Shown: piece after piece, positions 8,960 to 17,808 of the stretch
Position numbering within the stretch: the first letter of the stretch is position 1
Layout of the letters: the number at the start of each line of letters is the position of its first letter
Source: Kutzneria viridogrisea
GTDB lineage: Bacteria > Actinomycetota > Actinomycetes > Mycobacteriales > Pseudonocardiaceae
NCBI GenBank assembly: GCA_014138725.1
Contig: JACJID010000001.1
Span: 682,001-746,000, forward strand
Length of the DNA: 64,000 bases
Reading direction: 5' to 3'
Notes under the pieces: model-generated
Databases searched by the model: none
What the model was told of the DNA's origin: nothing
Seen by the model: the letters and a program-made list of their open reading frames with translations, nothing else
Translations under genes and position numbers: made by a program

Positions 8960-8994
8960 CGCCCCCGTCCCTGCCTGAGCTGCGGGCGGGGGCG
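8960..8994 (+). terminator. GC hairpin after the secreted hydrolase
   Basis: CGCCCCCGTCCC pairs, imperfectly, with GGGCGGGGGCG across a short loop, about 90 bp after the hydrolase stop. There is no U-run, as is common for actinobacterial terminators. The flanking genes converge. Confidence 0.55.
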
Positions 8995-9027
8995 TGTCGC
9001 TCGACCGGACCATCCCAGCAGGCCAGC

Positions 9028-9059
9028 CCCCGGTGCCGCCCCCGACAGCGGCACCGGGG
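9028..9059 (-). terminator. Strong hairpin ending the ABC transporter operon
   Basis: A 12-bp perfect stem, CCCCGGTGCCGC (9028-9039) with GCGGCACCGGGG (9048-9059), has an 8-nt loop. It sits 5 bp beyond the stop codon of the minus-strand permease gene. Being symmetrical, it may also stop plus-strand transcripts. Confidence 0.7.
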
Positions 9060-9064
9060 ACGCC

Positions 9065-10270
9065 TCAGCCCGCCGCCAGTGCCGCGTTCGGCGGCAGGCG
9101 GGCCGCGCGGGAGGCGGGGAACCAGCCCGCCACCGTGCCGATCAGCATCGAGGCGCCGACCCCAGCCGCGATCGCGGGCAGCGGCAGCACGGCTGGCCAG
9201 TCGTTGCTCAGCGCGTACCCGATGCTGACGGCCAGTCCGAGCAGGACCCCGAACAGCCCGCCCAGCCCGGACAACAACACCGCCTCGGTGAGGAACTGCA
9301 GGCGCACCTGGCCCCGGCCCGCTCCCAGCGCCCTGCGCAGCCCGATCTCCGAACGACGCTCCAGTACGGAGATCACCATCGTGTTGGCCACACCGACCCC
9401 GCCGACCAGCAGGGCCACCGCGCCGAGGCCCAGGAACATCGTCAGGAAAGTGGACTTGGCGGCGAGTTGGGCCTGCAACGCGTCCGAGGGCCTGCTGACC
9501 GCGACCTCCTCGGGGTGTTCGGGGTTGACGCTCTGCCCCAGCACCGCGCGCACCGCGTCCACCGACTTCTCGGTCGAACGTTCGTACACCGTGGTCGGAT
9601 GACCGTCGAAGCCCAGCCGCGCACCGGCCACGTCCCAGCCCACCAGTGCGGCCCGGTCCAACTCGGGCGCCAGCGGCACCTCGGCCAGGATGCCGACCAC
9701 GGTGAACCACTGCTTGCCCAGGTACACCTGCGCGCCAGGGTGGTCGATGCCGAGCTGTTGCGCGCTCTTTGCACCGAGCACCACGGCTGGGTACTTGCTC
9801 GTGGCCGCGTTGAGCCACTGGCCCGCGGCCAGTGACGCGCCAACGGTTCCCGGCAGATCCACCTTGGCCGCCAGCACGGTGATGCCGCCGGTCGCGCGCG
9901 GATCGGCCAGGTCGCTGCGGTACACCGCGCAGTCGGGTACCTCACCCGTGCCGGTGGCCACCTGCACGGGGCCGATCCGTTTGGCCATGTCCACGGCGTT
10001 GACTGGCAGCTTCGACTTGGCACCGAACAAGGTGTTGCCCGCACGGACCTTCAACAGGTTGGTGCCCAACGCGTTGAGCTGGTCGGCCAGCTTGGCCTGG
10101 CTGGCCGCGCTGATGCCGAGTACCGCCACCATCGCGGCCACGCCGATCCCGATGCCCAGCGCGGACAACACCGCCCGCGCGGGCCGGCCGACCACCCCGG
10201 TCAGCCCGGCGCGCACCAGATCCATCGGGTTGAGCCGGGCCGGTCGTGGCAGTGCCACACTCGCGCTCAC
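9065..10270 (-). CDS. MacB/FtsX-type ABC transporter permease
   Basis: 401 aa from GTG 10270, which overlaps the ATPase stop as GTGA. One membrane segment lies near the N-terminus ([20 protein letters not shown]). A large extracytoplasmic MacB-type domain follows, then three C-terminal segments of the FtsX type ([39 protein letters not shown], and one before [10 protein letters not shown]). With the ATPase, adaptor and lipoprotein upstream it makes a MacAB-like export or envelope-stress complex. The cargo is unknown; such systems often export peptides or antibiotics or handle lipoproteins. Confidence 0.88.
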   Translation of the reverse strand: MSASVALPRPARLNPMDLVRAGLTGVVGRPARAVLSALGIGIGVAAMVAVLGISAASQAKLADQLNALGTNLLKVRAGNTLFGAKSKLPVNAVDMAKRIGPVQVATGTGEVPDCAVYRSDLADPRATGGITVLAAKVDLPGTVGASLAAGQWLNAATSKYPAVVLGAKSAQQLGIDHPGAQVYLGKQWFTVVGILAEVPLAPELDRAALVGWDVAGARLGFDGHPTTVYERSTEKSVDAVRAVLGQSVNPEHPEEVAVSRPSDALQAQLAAKSTFLTMFLGLGAVALLVGGVGVANTMVISVLERRSEIGLRRALGAGRGQVRLQFLTEAVLLSGLGGLFGVLLGLAVSIGYALSNDWPAVLPLPAIAAGVGASMLIGTVAGWFPASRAARLPPNAALAAG

Positions 10271-10950
10271 GCCAGAACCCCTGTGTCGTGTCGGATCCGA
10301 CCGTCCAGCAGTTCGACGCGACGCGGTAGTGCGGCGGCGATCGCGGTGTCGTGGGTGATCACCGCGATGGTGGTGCCCTCCTCGTGCAGTTCGCGCAACA
10401 GCGCCATCACCTCGCTGCCCGACCGCGAGTCCAGCGCGCCCGTGGGTTCGTCGGCGAGCAGGATCGTGGGCTTGCCGACCAGTGCGCGGGCGATGGCCAC
10501 CCGCTGGCACTCGCCCCCGGACAGCTCCTTGGGCAGGTGGTCGATCCGGTGCCCGAGACCCACCCTGCGCAAGGTCAACTGCGCCCTGCGCACCCGCTCG
10601 GACCGGCCGATCCCGTGGTAGAAAAGGCCGTTCGCCACGTTGTCCAGCGCACTGAGGTACGGGGTCAGGTAGAACTGCTGGAACACGAAGCCGATCCAGC
10701 GCGCCCGCACGGCCGCCAGGTTCCGCTCACGCAGCCCGATCACCGGGTGCCCGTTGATCCGGACCACCCCGCTGGTCGGCCGGTCCAGCGTGCCCATCAG
10801 TTGCAGCAGCGTGGATTTGCCTGACCCGGACGGTCCGACCACTGCGATCAGCTCACCGGGGTCGATACGCAGCGAGACCGAGCGCAGCGCGTGCACGTCC
10901 TCGCCGTAGCTGCGGCTGACATTGTTCAGTTCGATCACCGGCGTGCTCAT
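10267..10950 (-). CDS. ABC transporter ATP-binding protein (MacB/LolD type)
   Basis: 227 aa. Walker A is GPSGSGKST, the Q-loop is in FVFQQFYL, the signature is LSGGE, Walker B is ILLADEP followed by TGALD, and the switch His is in VITHD. The ATG at 10950 overlaps the adaptor's stop (ATGA), and its own stop overlaps the permease start. This LolD/MacB class pairs with FtsX-like permeases, as here. It should act at the inner face of the membrane to power the exporter. Confidence 0.93.
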   Translation of the reverse strand: MSTPVIELNNVSRSYGEDVHALRSVSLRIDPGELIAVVGPSGSGKSTLLQLMGTLDRPTSGVVRINGHPVIGLRERNLAAVRARWIGFVFQQFYLTPYLSALDNVANGLFYHGIGRSERVRRAQLTLRRVGLGHRIDHLPKELSGGECQRVAIARALVGKPTILLADEPTGALDSRSGSEVMALLRELHEEGTTIAVITHDTAIAAALPRRVELLDGRIRHDTGVLA

Positions 10951-12008
10951 TCGCCCGCCGCCTTGACCTTGGCTCCCGCCCGCAGTTCGGAGCTTTTCAC
11001 CTCGACCCGGCCGCCTGAGAACATGCCCAGCTCCACCTTCACCAGGTGAGTGCCGGAGCCATCGACCAGCTCCACCGCGTAGCCGCCCTCGGCCAGCGCG
11101 AGCAGTGCGCTGACCGGCACCGTGAGCACGTTCTCCTTGCGCTCACTGGTGAACGAGACCCGCACCGGCGAGCCGTCCAGGGAGCCCGCGATGCCAGGGT
11201 CGTCCAGCCCGACCACCACGTCGATCGTCGGCGTGCCACTCGGCTGGTTCGGATCGGGCTTGTTCACCACGGTACCCACCGAGATCACTTTGCCGCTGCC
11301 GTGCTGCCCGTTGGGCAGTGACACGTCCACCTTGGCGTCCACTGAGGCGAGCTTCTGCTTGGTGACGGACAGCTTGACCACGACCCGCCTTCCGGTACCC
11401 GTGGCCCCGATCAGCTTGCCCTGCGCTGGTTGTCCCAGCACTCCGTCCACAGTAGCCACACGGATGTCCACAGGTAGAACCACGGCGTCAGCCGGATCGA
11501 CCACGCCGGTCTGCGTCACCCCGAGCGCCTTCTGCCAGCGCTTGACCGCCGCCGCCGTGGCGTCGGTGAACTTCTCGCCCGGTACACCGTAGAAGTAACC
11601 GAGGTCCTTCAGGTTCTGTTCCAACACCTTGACATCCGGACCATTGTCCATTCCGGACTTGAGTGGACGCCAGAACGGTACGTCGCCGCGGAACAGTGGC
11701 ACCGAGTGGCCGTTGACCGAGTACACGGCCTTGCCCTGTGCGATGGTCTGCCCCGCGTTGGGCAGCCAGGTGAGTACTCCACCGCCCGCGCCCATCACCT
11801 GGTAGCCGCCCGCGTATTCCAGCGTTCCGTCCACTGTGTCCTGTTGTACCAACTGCTGTCGTGTCACCTCGGCCGTGGACGCTGGTGCGGGTTTGTTGGC
11901 CGTGGCGTCCGTCCCGCCGTTCTGGCCAAAGGCCGCCACGGCGCCTACGCCGATCGAGGTCGCGGCGAGTACGGTGATCCCGGTGATGACCACTCCGCGC
12001 TTGTTCAC
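10947..12008 (-). CDS. Membrane-anchored adaptor with peptidoglycan-binding domain (HlyD/MacA-like)
   Basis: 353 aa from GTG 12008, which overlaps the lipoprotein's TGA (GTGA). One N-terminal membrane anchor ([22 protein letters not shown]) is followed by an extracytoplasmic region. A PG_binding_1 domain sits in the middle ([18 protein letters not shown] onward). The C-terminal half is of membrane-fusion-protein type, with [20 protein letters not shown] near its end. This combination is typical of actinobacterial adaptors that partner MacB-like transporters. I chose GTG because the overlap matches the style of the whole operon; longer upstream starts would run into the lipoprotein gene. Confidence 0.82.
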   Translation of the reverse strand: MNKRGVVITGITVLAATSIGVGAVAAFGQNGGTDATANKPAPASTAEVTRQQLVQQDTVDGTLEYAGGYQVMGAGGGVLTWLPNAGQTIAQGKAVYSVNGHSVPLFRGDVPFWRPLKSGMDNGPDVKVLEQNLKDLGYFYGVPGEKFTDATAAAVKRWQKALGVTQTGVVDPADAVVLPVDIRVATVDGVLGQPAQGKLIGATGTGRRVVVKLSVTKQKLASVDAKVDVSLPNGQHGSGKVISVGTVVNKPDPNQPSGTPTIDVVVGLDDPGIAGSLDGSPVRVSFTSERKENVLTVPVSALLALAEGGYAVELVDGSGTHLVKVELGMFSGGRVEVKSSELRAGAKVKAAGE

Positions 12009-12511
12009 TTCGAGGGCACCTGCATGCCGCACGCCTCAAGCGCCTTCCTGGTCTTCTCGTCATCGGCGTTGAGCATTTGGCCCTGGCCGGAACCCGGGTC
12101 GGGCGTGTCCACACCGTGTTCGCGCATGCACTTGGCGAACTTCAACTCCTTTTCCTTGACCTTCGGGTCGTTCGGATCGATGTCCCCGACGGGGGCGTAC
12201 TTCTTGCAGGCGTCCATCGCCTTGTCCGCGGCTTCGCTGGCGTCCGCGGGCAGCGCGGGCATCATCATTCCGCCACCGCTGCCGGGCTTCGGGTCGGGCA
12301 CGTCCATGCCGTGCTCGCGCAGGCACTGCGCGAACTTCAGTGCCTTCTTGTCCGGATCGGTGGGCACGTCGGAGTCGGCCGCCTTGCCGGTGCTCGTCAC
12401 CTTGCTTCCGTTGAGGCTGGCCACCCCGTTGTCCCCGGTGCCGCCGCCGCACCCGGCAAGCAGGCTCAACACGAGCAGCGGCCCGGCGAGCAGCATCGTT
12501 GAAGTCCTCAT
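12005..12511 (-). CDS. Lipoprotein with a duplicated CxREHG repeat
   Basis: 168 aa from ATG 12511. A signal peptide ends in a lipobox (LSLLAGC), so the protein should be lipid-anchored outside the membrane. Two internal repeats are obvious: KFAQCLREHGMDVPDP and KFAKCMREHGVDTPDP, each followed by a Gly-rich linker with methionines and later a Cys (MDACKKYAP; LEACGMQVP). The paired cysteines could form disulphides or bind a ligand. It is the first gene of the exporter operon and is divergent from the two-component system. The repeat family is common in actinobacteria but has no function I can name with confidence. Confidence 0.8.
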   Translation of the reverse strand: MRTSTMLLAGPLLVLSLLAGCGGGTGDNGVASLNGSKVTSTGKAADSDVPTDPDKKALKFAQCLREHGMDVPDPKPGSGGGMMMPALPADASEAADKAMDACKKYAPVGDIDPNDPKVKEKELKFAKCMREHGVDTPDPGSGQGQMLNADDEKTRKALEACGMQVPSK

Positions 12512-12622
12512 GGCTGACTGTTCTAGTCGGCGCCCGGTTTCTGAGATGTTGCTGTGAACGGAAACCTTTCGGAAACCTGGTTCGGCGCATCCTCGTTGGT
12601 CGGGTCGAGGAGAGGAAACCGA

Positions 12623-13276
12623 ATGCGAGTACTCGTCGCCGAGGACGAACACGTCCTCGCCGATCTCGTGGCGTCCGGCCTGCGGTCGGAGGCCATGGCC
12701 GTCGACGTCTGCTACGACGGGACAGCAGCGCACGAACGGTTGCTGGTCAACGACTACGACGTGGCTGTGCTGGACAGGGACCTGCCCGGCGTGCACGGAG
12801 ACGACCTGTGTGCCGAGCTGGTCGCGCGCGGTGCCCGGACGCGGGTGCTCATGCTCACCGCCGCCGCCACGCTCGACGATCGGGTGGGTGGCCTGGACCT
12901 GGGTGCGGACGACTATCTGACCAAGCCGTTCGAGTACCCCGAACTGCTGGCGAGAGTGCGCGCGCTGGGCCGCAGGACACAGGCCCCGCTGCCGCCGGTG
13001 CTCACCGCTGCCGGGATCGAGCTGGACCCGGCGAACCGGCGCGTCACCCGGGACGGCAGGCGGGTGGGCCTGACCCCCAAGGAGTTCGCGGTGCTGGAGG
13101 TGTTGCTGCGGGCGGAGGGCACCGTGGTCAGTGCGGAGCAACTGCTCGCCAGCGCGTGGGACGAGTACGCCGACCCGTTCACCAACGCCGTGAAGGTGGC
13201 CATGTCGAAGCTGCGGGCCAAGCTCGGCGAGCCGCAGGTGATCGAGACCGTACCCGGCGCCGGTTACCGGATCTGA
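12623..13276 (+). CDS. OmpR/PhoB-family response regulator
   Basis: 217 aa from ATG 12623, after GAGGAGAGGAAAC. The receiver domain has the acidic pocket (VAEDEH), the phosphorylatable Asp in VAVLDRDLPG and the Lys in DYLTKPF. The C-terminal winged helix ends in the usual VETVPGAGYRI. It is followed 2 bp later by its kinase and is divergent from the lipoprotein/ABC operon (111 bp apart), which is its likely target. Confidence 0.93.
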   Translation: MRVLVAEDEHVLADLVASGLRSEAMAVDVCYDGTAAHERLLVNDYDVAVLDRDLPGVHGDDLCAELVARGARTRVLMLTAAATLDDRVGGLDLGADDYLTKPFEYPELLARVRALGRRTQAPLPPVLTAAGIELDPANRRVTRDGRRVGLTPKEFAVLEVLLRAEGTVVSAEQLLASAWDEYADPFTNAVKVAMSKLRAKLGEPQVIETVPGAGYRI

Positions 13277-13278
13277 TC

Positions 13279-14406
13279 ATGGGGCTCACCGTGCGCGCCA
13301 GGATCACCGCCCTGTACGGCCTGCTGTTCGTGGTGGGCGGGCTCGTGCTGGTGCTCGTGGTGTACCTACTGGTCAAGGTCAACCTGGTGAGCCAGGTCGC
13401 GACGGCCGTGTCGGCGGCCCTGCCGGTCAACGACGATGCGGTGACCCGGACCATCCCGACCGACATCGCGGCGGTCTCGCAGGACATCGCGGTGGTCTCG
13501 CAGAACACCGTGCTGACAAAATTGATCATTGTGTCGGTGGTTTCCCTCGTGGTGCTGGCGGTGCTGGCCGTTGCCGTCGGCTGGTGGATATCCGGCCGGG
13601 TGCTGCGGCCGTTGCACCGGATCAGCGCCACCGCGCAACGGCTGTCCTCGGAGAACCTGCACGAGCGGATCGCGCTGGGCGGGCCGCCTGACGAACTCAC
13701 CGAGCTGGCCGAGACCTTCAACGACATGCTGGATCGGCTGGCGGACGCCTTCGAGAGCCAGCGCAGGTTCATCGCCAACGCCTCGCACGAACTCCGCACT
13801 CCGCTGTCGATCCAGCGTGCACTTGTCCAGATAGGACTGTCTGAAAAGGACTTTGACAAGGTTTCGATCGTGCGTGAGCAACTGCTCGCCGCGAACCGAC
13901 GCAGCGAACGGCTGATCGACGGCCTGCTGGTGCTGGCGCGCAGTGATCGCGGACTGGAGAACCGGGAACCTGTTGCCCTGCATGAGGTCGTGGCTCATGA
14001 GCTGGCCGCCGCCCCGGTGGGTGCGCTTGAGGTGCGGACGAGCCTCGACGACTGCTGGGTGCTCGGCGATCCGGTGCTGATCTCGCAGCTCGTCAGCAAC
14101 CTGGTCGGCAACGCCGTGCGGCACAACGTCGACGGTGGACAGATCCGGGTGCACACCCATGCCCGTACCGGACTGCTGATCAGCAACACCGGTCCCGAGG
14201 TGGACGCCGCACGGCTGCCCGAACTGTTCGAGCCGTTCCGCCGGGGCGCGGAGCGGACCCGCGGCGCCGAGGGCTCCGGCCTGGGGCTTTCCATCGTACG
14301 ATCGATCGTGCGGGCACATGGTGGTGCCGTGCACGCCTACCCGCGACGGGGCGGCGGGTTGGAGGTGTCGGTGACACTGCCTACGGCCGTGCCCGCCCTG
14401 TCGTGA
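13279..14406 (+). CDS. Sensor histidine kinase
   Basis: 375 aa. Two membrane segments (about residues 12-36 and 75-100) bracket a short external loop, so it likely senses a membrane or interface signal. HAMP follows, then the H-box FIANASHELRTPLS, the N-box NLVGNAVRHN and a G-box (GSGLGLSIV). It starts 2 bp after the response regulator stop. This is the CutS/TcrY-like class of actinobacterial kinases that often regulates an adjacent MacB-type exporter. Confidence 0.92.
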   Translation: MGLTVRARITALYGLLFVVGGLVLVLVVYLLVKVNLVSQVATAVSAALPVNDDAVTRTIPTDIAAVSQDIAVVSQNTVLTKLIIVSVVSLVVLAVLAVAVGWWISGRVLRPLHRISATAQRLSSENLHERIALGGPPDELTELAETFNDMLDRLADAFESQRRFIANASHELRTPLSIQRALVQIGLSEKDFDKVSIVREQLLAANRRSERLIDGLLVLARSDRGLENREPVALHEVVAHELAAAPVGALEVRTSLDDCWVLGDPVLISQLVSNLVGNAVRHNVDGGQIRVHTHARTGLLISNTGPEVDAARLPELFEPFRRGAERTRGAEGSGLGLSIVRSIVRAHGGAVHAYPRRGGGLEVSVTLPTAVPALS

Positions 14407-14484
14407 CGTACGGCTGTACCAAGCTCGGCGTGCGGTGCAACTGCTGGTCCAGTCCGGCATGCAGTGGCCGATCGGCAGATCCGG

Positions 14485-15129
14485 TCAGTGTGCCAGCAGG
14501 TCGTTCAGTTCGTCCTCGAAGAGCAGGGCGGGCTCGAATTCCATGCCAGCGAAGTGCCCGGCGAGTTCGAGCGAAAGGGCGCCGTGCAGGCGGGTCCAGA
14601 AGGACAGGGCCCAGTGCAGGGCCGCAGGTGGTGCGGGGTGGTCACCAGCCCATTGACGGTGGTTTTCGAGGTGGGCGTCGAACGGTGTCGCCGAGGTCCG
14701 CGGGGACACCGCGGTGTGGACGGTGATCAGCACGGTCATGATCTCGAACGAGATCTTCTTGGTCTCCTCGGGTGCGTGGTAGCCGGGAACGGGCGTGCCG
14801 TAGATCAGGAAGTACCGATGTGGGTCGTCGAAGGCCCATGTTCGGATGGCGTGGGCCAGCCCGGACACGTCGGCACCGGAGTCGAAGGCCGCTCGGACGG
14901 TGTCAGCCAGGCTCCGGTAGGCGTCACGGATGAGTGCGGTGATCAGCTCGTCACGACTGGCGAAGTAGCGGTACAGCGCGGGGCCGCTCATGCCCATGCA
15001 CTTGGCGATCGCGTTCAGGGACAGCGCGCACACACCGGTCGTGGCCAGCTGCTCCCACGCGTGTCGCTTGATCTCCGCGTGCACCCGGGCCCGGTAGCGC
15101 TCCCGTTGGCTCGTCCCGCCCGTGTCCAT
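14485..15129 (-). CDS. TetR-family repressor (copy 1)
   Basis: 214 aa from ATG 15129. The N-terminal helix-turn-helix is clear (LSLNAIAKCMGMSGPALYRYFASRDELI), followed by an alpha-helical ligand domain of the TetR_C_13/WHG type. It closely resembles the TetR at 42665-43312, and the DNA-binding helices are essentially identical. Its upstream region shares an operator layout with that copy (see 15167-15225). It is divergent from the small membrane protein gene at 15285, its probable target. Confidence 0.9.
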   Translation of the reverse strand: MDTGGTSQRERYRARVHAEIKRHAWEQLATTGVCALSLNAIAKCMGMSGPALYRYFASRDELITALIRDAYRSLADTVRAAFDSGADVSGLAHAIRTWAFDDPHRYFLIYGTPVPGYHAPEETKKISFEIMTVLITVHTAVSPRTSATPFDAHLENHRQWAGDHPAPPAALHWALSFWTRLHGALSLELAGHFAGMEFEPALLFEDELNDLLAH

Positions 15130-15166
15130 CGCCAGTCATCCTCCAGCCGCTACGATGCTCCACTTA

Positions 15167-15225
15167 AGTTAGAGGCTATCACCTTCCCTATTGACACTCA
15201 CTGGATGCTGTTATAGGTTTTAACT
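15167..15225 (+). promoter_or_regulatory. Promoter and paired TetR operator half-sites (copy 1)
   Basis: AGTTAGAGGCTAT (15167-15179) and ATAGGTTTTAACT (15213-15225) are inverted versions of one motif, AGTTAgAnnCTAT, with a TAGnnnCTA dyad core. Between and overlapping them lie TTGACA (15191-15196) and, 17 bp on, TAGGTT (15214-15219), a good plus-strand promoter. The right-hand motif covers the -10. The same arrangement occurs at 43353-43412 before the paralogous TetR. Confidence 0.65.
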
Positions 15226-15284
15226 ACTGTGAGAGCTGATAGCTTGGCTCGTCCGCGCTCCGCCTTGGCCCCCAGGAGAAGACA

Positions 15285-15659
15285 ATGCTCACCACGACAC
15301 CGTCCACCGCAACGCCGCCCCGCAACCGCGCCACCTGGCGGCTCGTCACCATCTCGGCCTGGGCCACGCCAGTCCTGATCGTCGGCCAGTTCGCCATGGT
15401 CGCTGTCGTCCCGGTCGCACTCGTGCTGATCGGTGTCCTGCGCGACACCCGCCTCCGAGCACTCCGCTGGTGGGCCGCTGCCCTCGCCGTGGCCTACGCC
15501 ATTCCGTTGGCCCTCTGGGCGATCGGACCGCACCGCGCGCCGAGCCTGTCCAAGGACATGAACCCCATCTTCGCCGTACTCATCGTCGGCACAGCCATCG
15601 CAACCGCGATCGCCAGCCACCTCCTGCGCAGGAAGTCCCGGCCGACCGTCCAGGAGTGA
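15285..15659 (+). CDS. Small integral membrane protein
   Basis: 124 aa. Three hydrophobic segments are visible (about residues 20-50, 58-80 and 90-112), ending in a basic LLRRKSRPTVQE tail. I recognise no family. It is divergent from the TetR gene and sits behind the TTGACA/TAGGTT promoter flanked by the TetR motifs, so it is probably repressed by that TetR. At the matching place beside the TetR paralogue lies a broken NmrA-like gene instead. Confidence 0.65.
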   Translation: MLTTTPSTATPPRNRATWRLVTISAWATPVLIVGQFAMVAVVPVALVLIGVLRDTRLRALRWWAAALAVAYAIPLALWAIGPHRAPSLSKDMNPIFAVLIVGTAIATAIASHLLRRKSRPTVQE

Positions 15660-15884
15660 ACCGCCGATCTGGTGCCGGTCGGTGTGCCGCCTGGCTCAAC
15701 CAGTTCCCGGCGGTGCAACGCAAAGCCCGCGTCCCGGACGACTTGGTGTGCCTCGGCACTGCTGGACCTCACACGACAAGCCTCTGTAGCCTTGATGGAG
15801 GTGGGCAGAGGGCAAACTGCTGATATGTGCACGGCGTCGGCTATGCAGCTGTCGGTCGTGAAAGATCCCGGGAGTGCTGACAAC

Positions 15885-16409
15885 ATGTCTGTCGTCGTCC
15901 GACGCGCCGATCTCGTTGCCGAGGCCGAGGAGATCACCAAGCTCCTGGTGGACTACATGACGACGGCCCAGCAACAACTCCTGACAACGTTTGGCATCAA
16001 GGACGCACCTACCGATGTTTCCGGCATGCGCGCATCGCTTCAGGAGTACGGTGATCCGTCCAAAGTGCTGCTTGTAGCGGAGGACTCGAGCGGCACGTTG
16101 GTGGGGGTGGCCGGGCTGCGGGTCATCGAGCCCGGCGTTGTAGAAGTGAAGCGGATGTACGTGGTGCCTGAGTGCCGCGGCCTGCATGTCGGCTCGCGTC
16201 TGCTCGACTGCCTGCTTGGCGAGGCCGCACGAATGGGGGCGTCGACTGTGCGGCTCGACACCGTCCGGTTCATGGTCGATGCCCAACGTCTGTATCGCTC
16301 GCGCGGATTCGCCGAGAGGAAGCCCTACCAGCAGACGGAAATACCGCAGCACCTCCAGCAGTACTGGATCTTCTTTGAACGAGGCATCGGTCCAGCCGAG
16401 GAGCGGTGA
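15885..16409 (+). CDS. GNAT-family N-acetyltransferase
   Basis: 174 aa from ATG 15885. The acetyl-CoA-binding motif is VVPECRGLHVGSRLLDCLLG, preceded by the beta-4 strand (GVVEVKRMYV) and followed by LYRSRGFAERKPY. This is a compact single-domain GNAT, unrelated in detail to the long NSAR-associated GNATs of this window. The substrate is not predictable. An upstream in-frame extension to 15672 lacks a good ribosome site, so I took the internal ATG. Confidence 0.82.
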   Translation: MSVVVRRADLVAEAEEITKLLVDYMTTAQQQLLTTFGIKDAPTDVSGMRASLQEYGDPSKVLLVAEDSSGTLVGVAGLRVIEPGVVEVKRMYVVPECRGLHVGSRLLDCLLGEAARMGASTVRLDTVRFMVDAQRLYRSRGFAERKPYQQTEIPQHLQQYWIFFERGIGPAEER

Positions 16410-16727
16410 GCAGCGGGCGCAGCCACTTCGAGCGGTCCAAGCCCGGAACCGGCACGTGGCGCCGCGAACAAGGAACGGACAAGTGGTACGTGTACACCTT
16501 CGTCGGCAAGTAGCCGATCCGATCGGGCAAGCCGAAGGTGCATGCCCTGACCCGCAAGACGTCACAGCAGGACCTGAGCTTCGTGCTGCACCGGCTCAAC
16601 AATGGCCAAACGCGACCTGGCTGCGGCGGCGGCACCTGAACCTCGTCACGTTGAACAGGTACCGCTCGATTTGCTGATTTGGCAACAAAACTCACGGCCC
16701 GGTGCTGGTTGTGGTCCACTGCCCGGC
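16410..16727 (+). other. 318-bp gap with a possible fossil reading frame
   Basis: One plus-strand frame reads GTGTWRREQGTDKWYVYTFVGK, stop, PIRSGKPKVHALTRKTS... Most of it looks protein-like but it is interrupted by an in-frame TAG near 16512 and has no start or clear end. It may be the remains of a transposase or other mobile gene; I cannot name the family. Confidence 0.3.
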
Positions 16728-17615
16728 ATGAACAGCCAGAGTGCCCTTCTCCCGGCCTCGTTGGTCACCACCGGTTGGCTCGCACAACACCTCGGCGAGC
16801 CCGATCTGCTCGTGCTCGACGCCTCGGTCCAGATGGTCCCCACCCCGCCGCACCGGGTGCCCATGCGTGAGGCCTACCGCGAGGCGCACCTCCCCGGCGC
16901 GGTCTTCGCCGACCTCGTCAACGACCTCAGCGACCCGGACAGCCCGTTGGCCATCACCCGGCCCTCCGCGCACCGAGCCACCACGGTGTTCGGTCAGCTG
17001 GGCATCGGTCCGAGGACCCGGGTCGTCGCCTACGACTGCGAGTTCGGTCAGTACGCCGCACGCCTGTGGTGGCTGCTGAAGTCCGCGGGCCACGACGCGG
17101 TCGCGGTCCTCGACGGAGGCCTGCGAAAGTGGACCGGGGAGGGCCGTGCGGTCGAGTCGGGCGAGGTGGAGCCGGTCCCTGCCGCGTTCGCAGCGTCCCC
17201 CAGGCCCGGGATGTGGGCGGACAAGCAGCAGGTGATGGCGGTCGTTCGCGACGGAGTCCAGGCCACGCTGGTCAACGCGGTTCCAGAGCTCCCTGCCGAC
17301 ACCTCGTTGCTTCCCGAGGAGGCTGTCCGGGTCATGTCCACCACCATCCCGGGCAGTGTCAACGTGCCCTACCCGTCCCTGGCGCAGCCGGGCACGTCGA
17401 TGCTGCGGGCCTCCGAGGATCGTGCGCAGTTCCTTGCATCGGTGACCAGGGGTAGGCCCGCGATCGTGTACTGCAACTCCGGTTTGAACGCGCCTCTGGT
17501 CGGGTTCAGCCTGCTCGCCGCGGGGCATGACGAGGTGATGGTCTACGACGGTTCCCTGGAGGAGTGGCTGGGAGATCCTCACGCCCCAGTCGAGCGCCGC
17601 ACCATTCCCGGCTGA
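16728..17615 (+). CDS. Thiosulfate/3-mercaptopyruvate sulfurtransferase (tandem rhodanese)
   Basis: 295 aa from ATG 16728. There are two rhodanese domains. The N-terminal, inactive one contains VVAYDCEFGQYAARLWWLL and VLDGGLRKW. The C-terminal, active one contains IVYCNSGLNAP with the catalytic Cys in a six-residue loop, and ends VYDGSLEEWLGDPHAPVE. It transfers sulfane sulfur from thiosulfate or mercaptopyruvate to an acceptor in the cytoplasm. The CNSGLNA loop is not the usual mercaptopyruvate CGSGVTA, so the donor is uncertain. No linked sulfur genes are nearby. Confidence 0.88.
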   Translation: MNSQSALLPASLVTTGWLAQHLGEPDLLVLDASVQMVPTPPHRVPMREAYREAHLPGAVFADLVNDLSDPDSPLAITRPSAHRATTVFGQLGIGPRTRVVAYDCEFGQYAARLWWLLKSAGHDAVAVLDGGLRKWTGEGRAVESGEVEPVPAAFAASPRPGMWADKQQVMAVVRDGVQATLVNAVPELPADTSLLPEEAVRVMSTTIPGSVNVPYPSLAQPGTSMLRASEDRAQFLASVTRGRPAIVYCNSGLNAPLVGFSLLAAGHDEVMVYDGSLEEWLGDPHAPVERRTIPG

Positions 17616-17808
17616 GAGCCCGCCCAGGCTTACCGGTGCCGCAGCGGCGGGTTCGTTCGGTACTGCGGCGGCGGGGGAGTGCAACTGCTGCTCAGTCCAC
17701 TGCTTGGATCTCCGCGGAATGATTTGTCATTGGTGTTGCTTCCAGGTCGGCACGGCGAGGTGGTTGCGGGCGGCGATCCCGCGATATCCCTTAGCCGACA
17801 CGCCCTGC

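Noticed and set aside
7431-9818. Minus-strand ORF of about 795 codons covering the hydrolase and permease genes
   Set aside because: It spans two real genes on opposite strands plus terminators, has an Arg-rich low-information sequence and no ribosome site.
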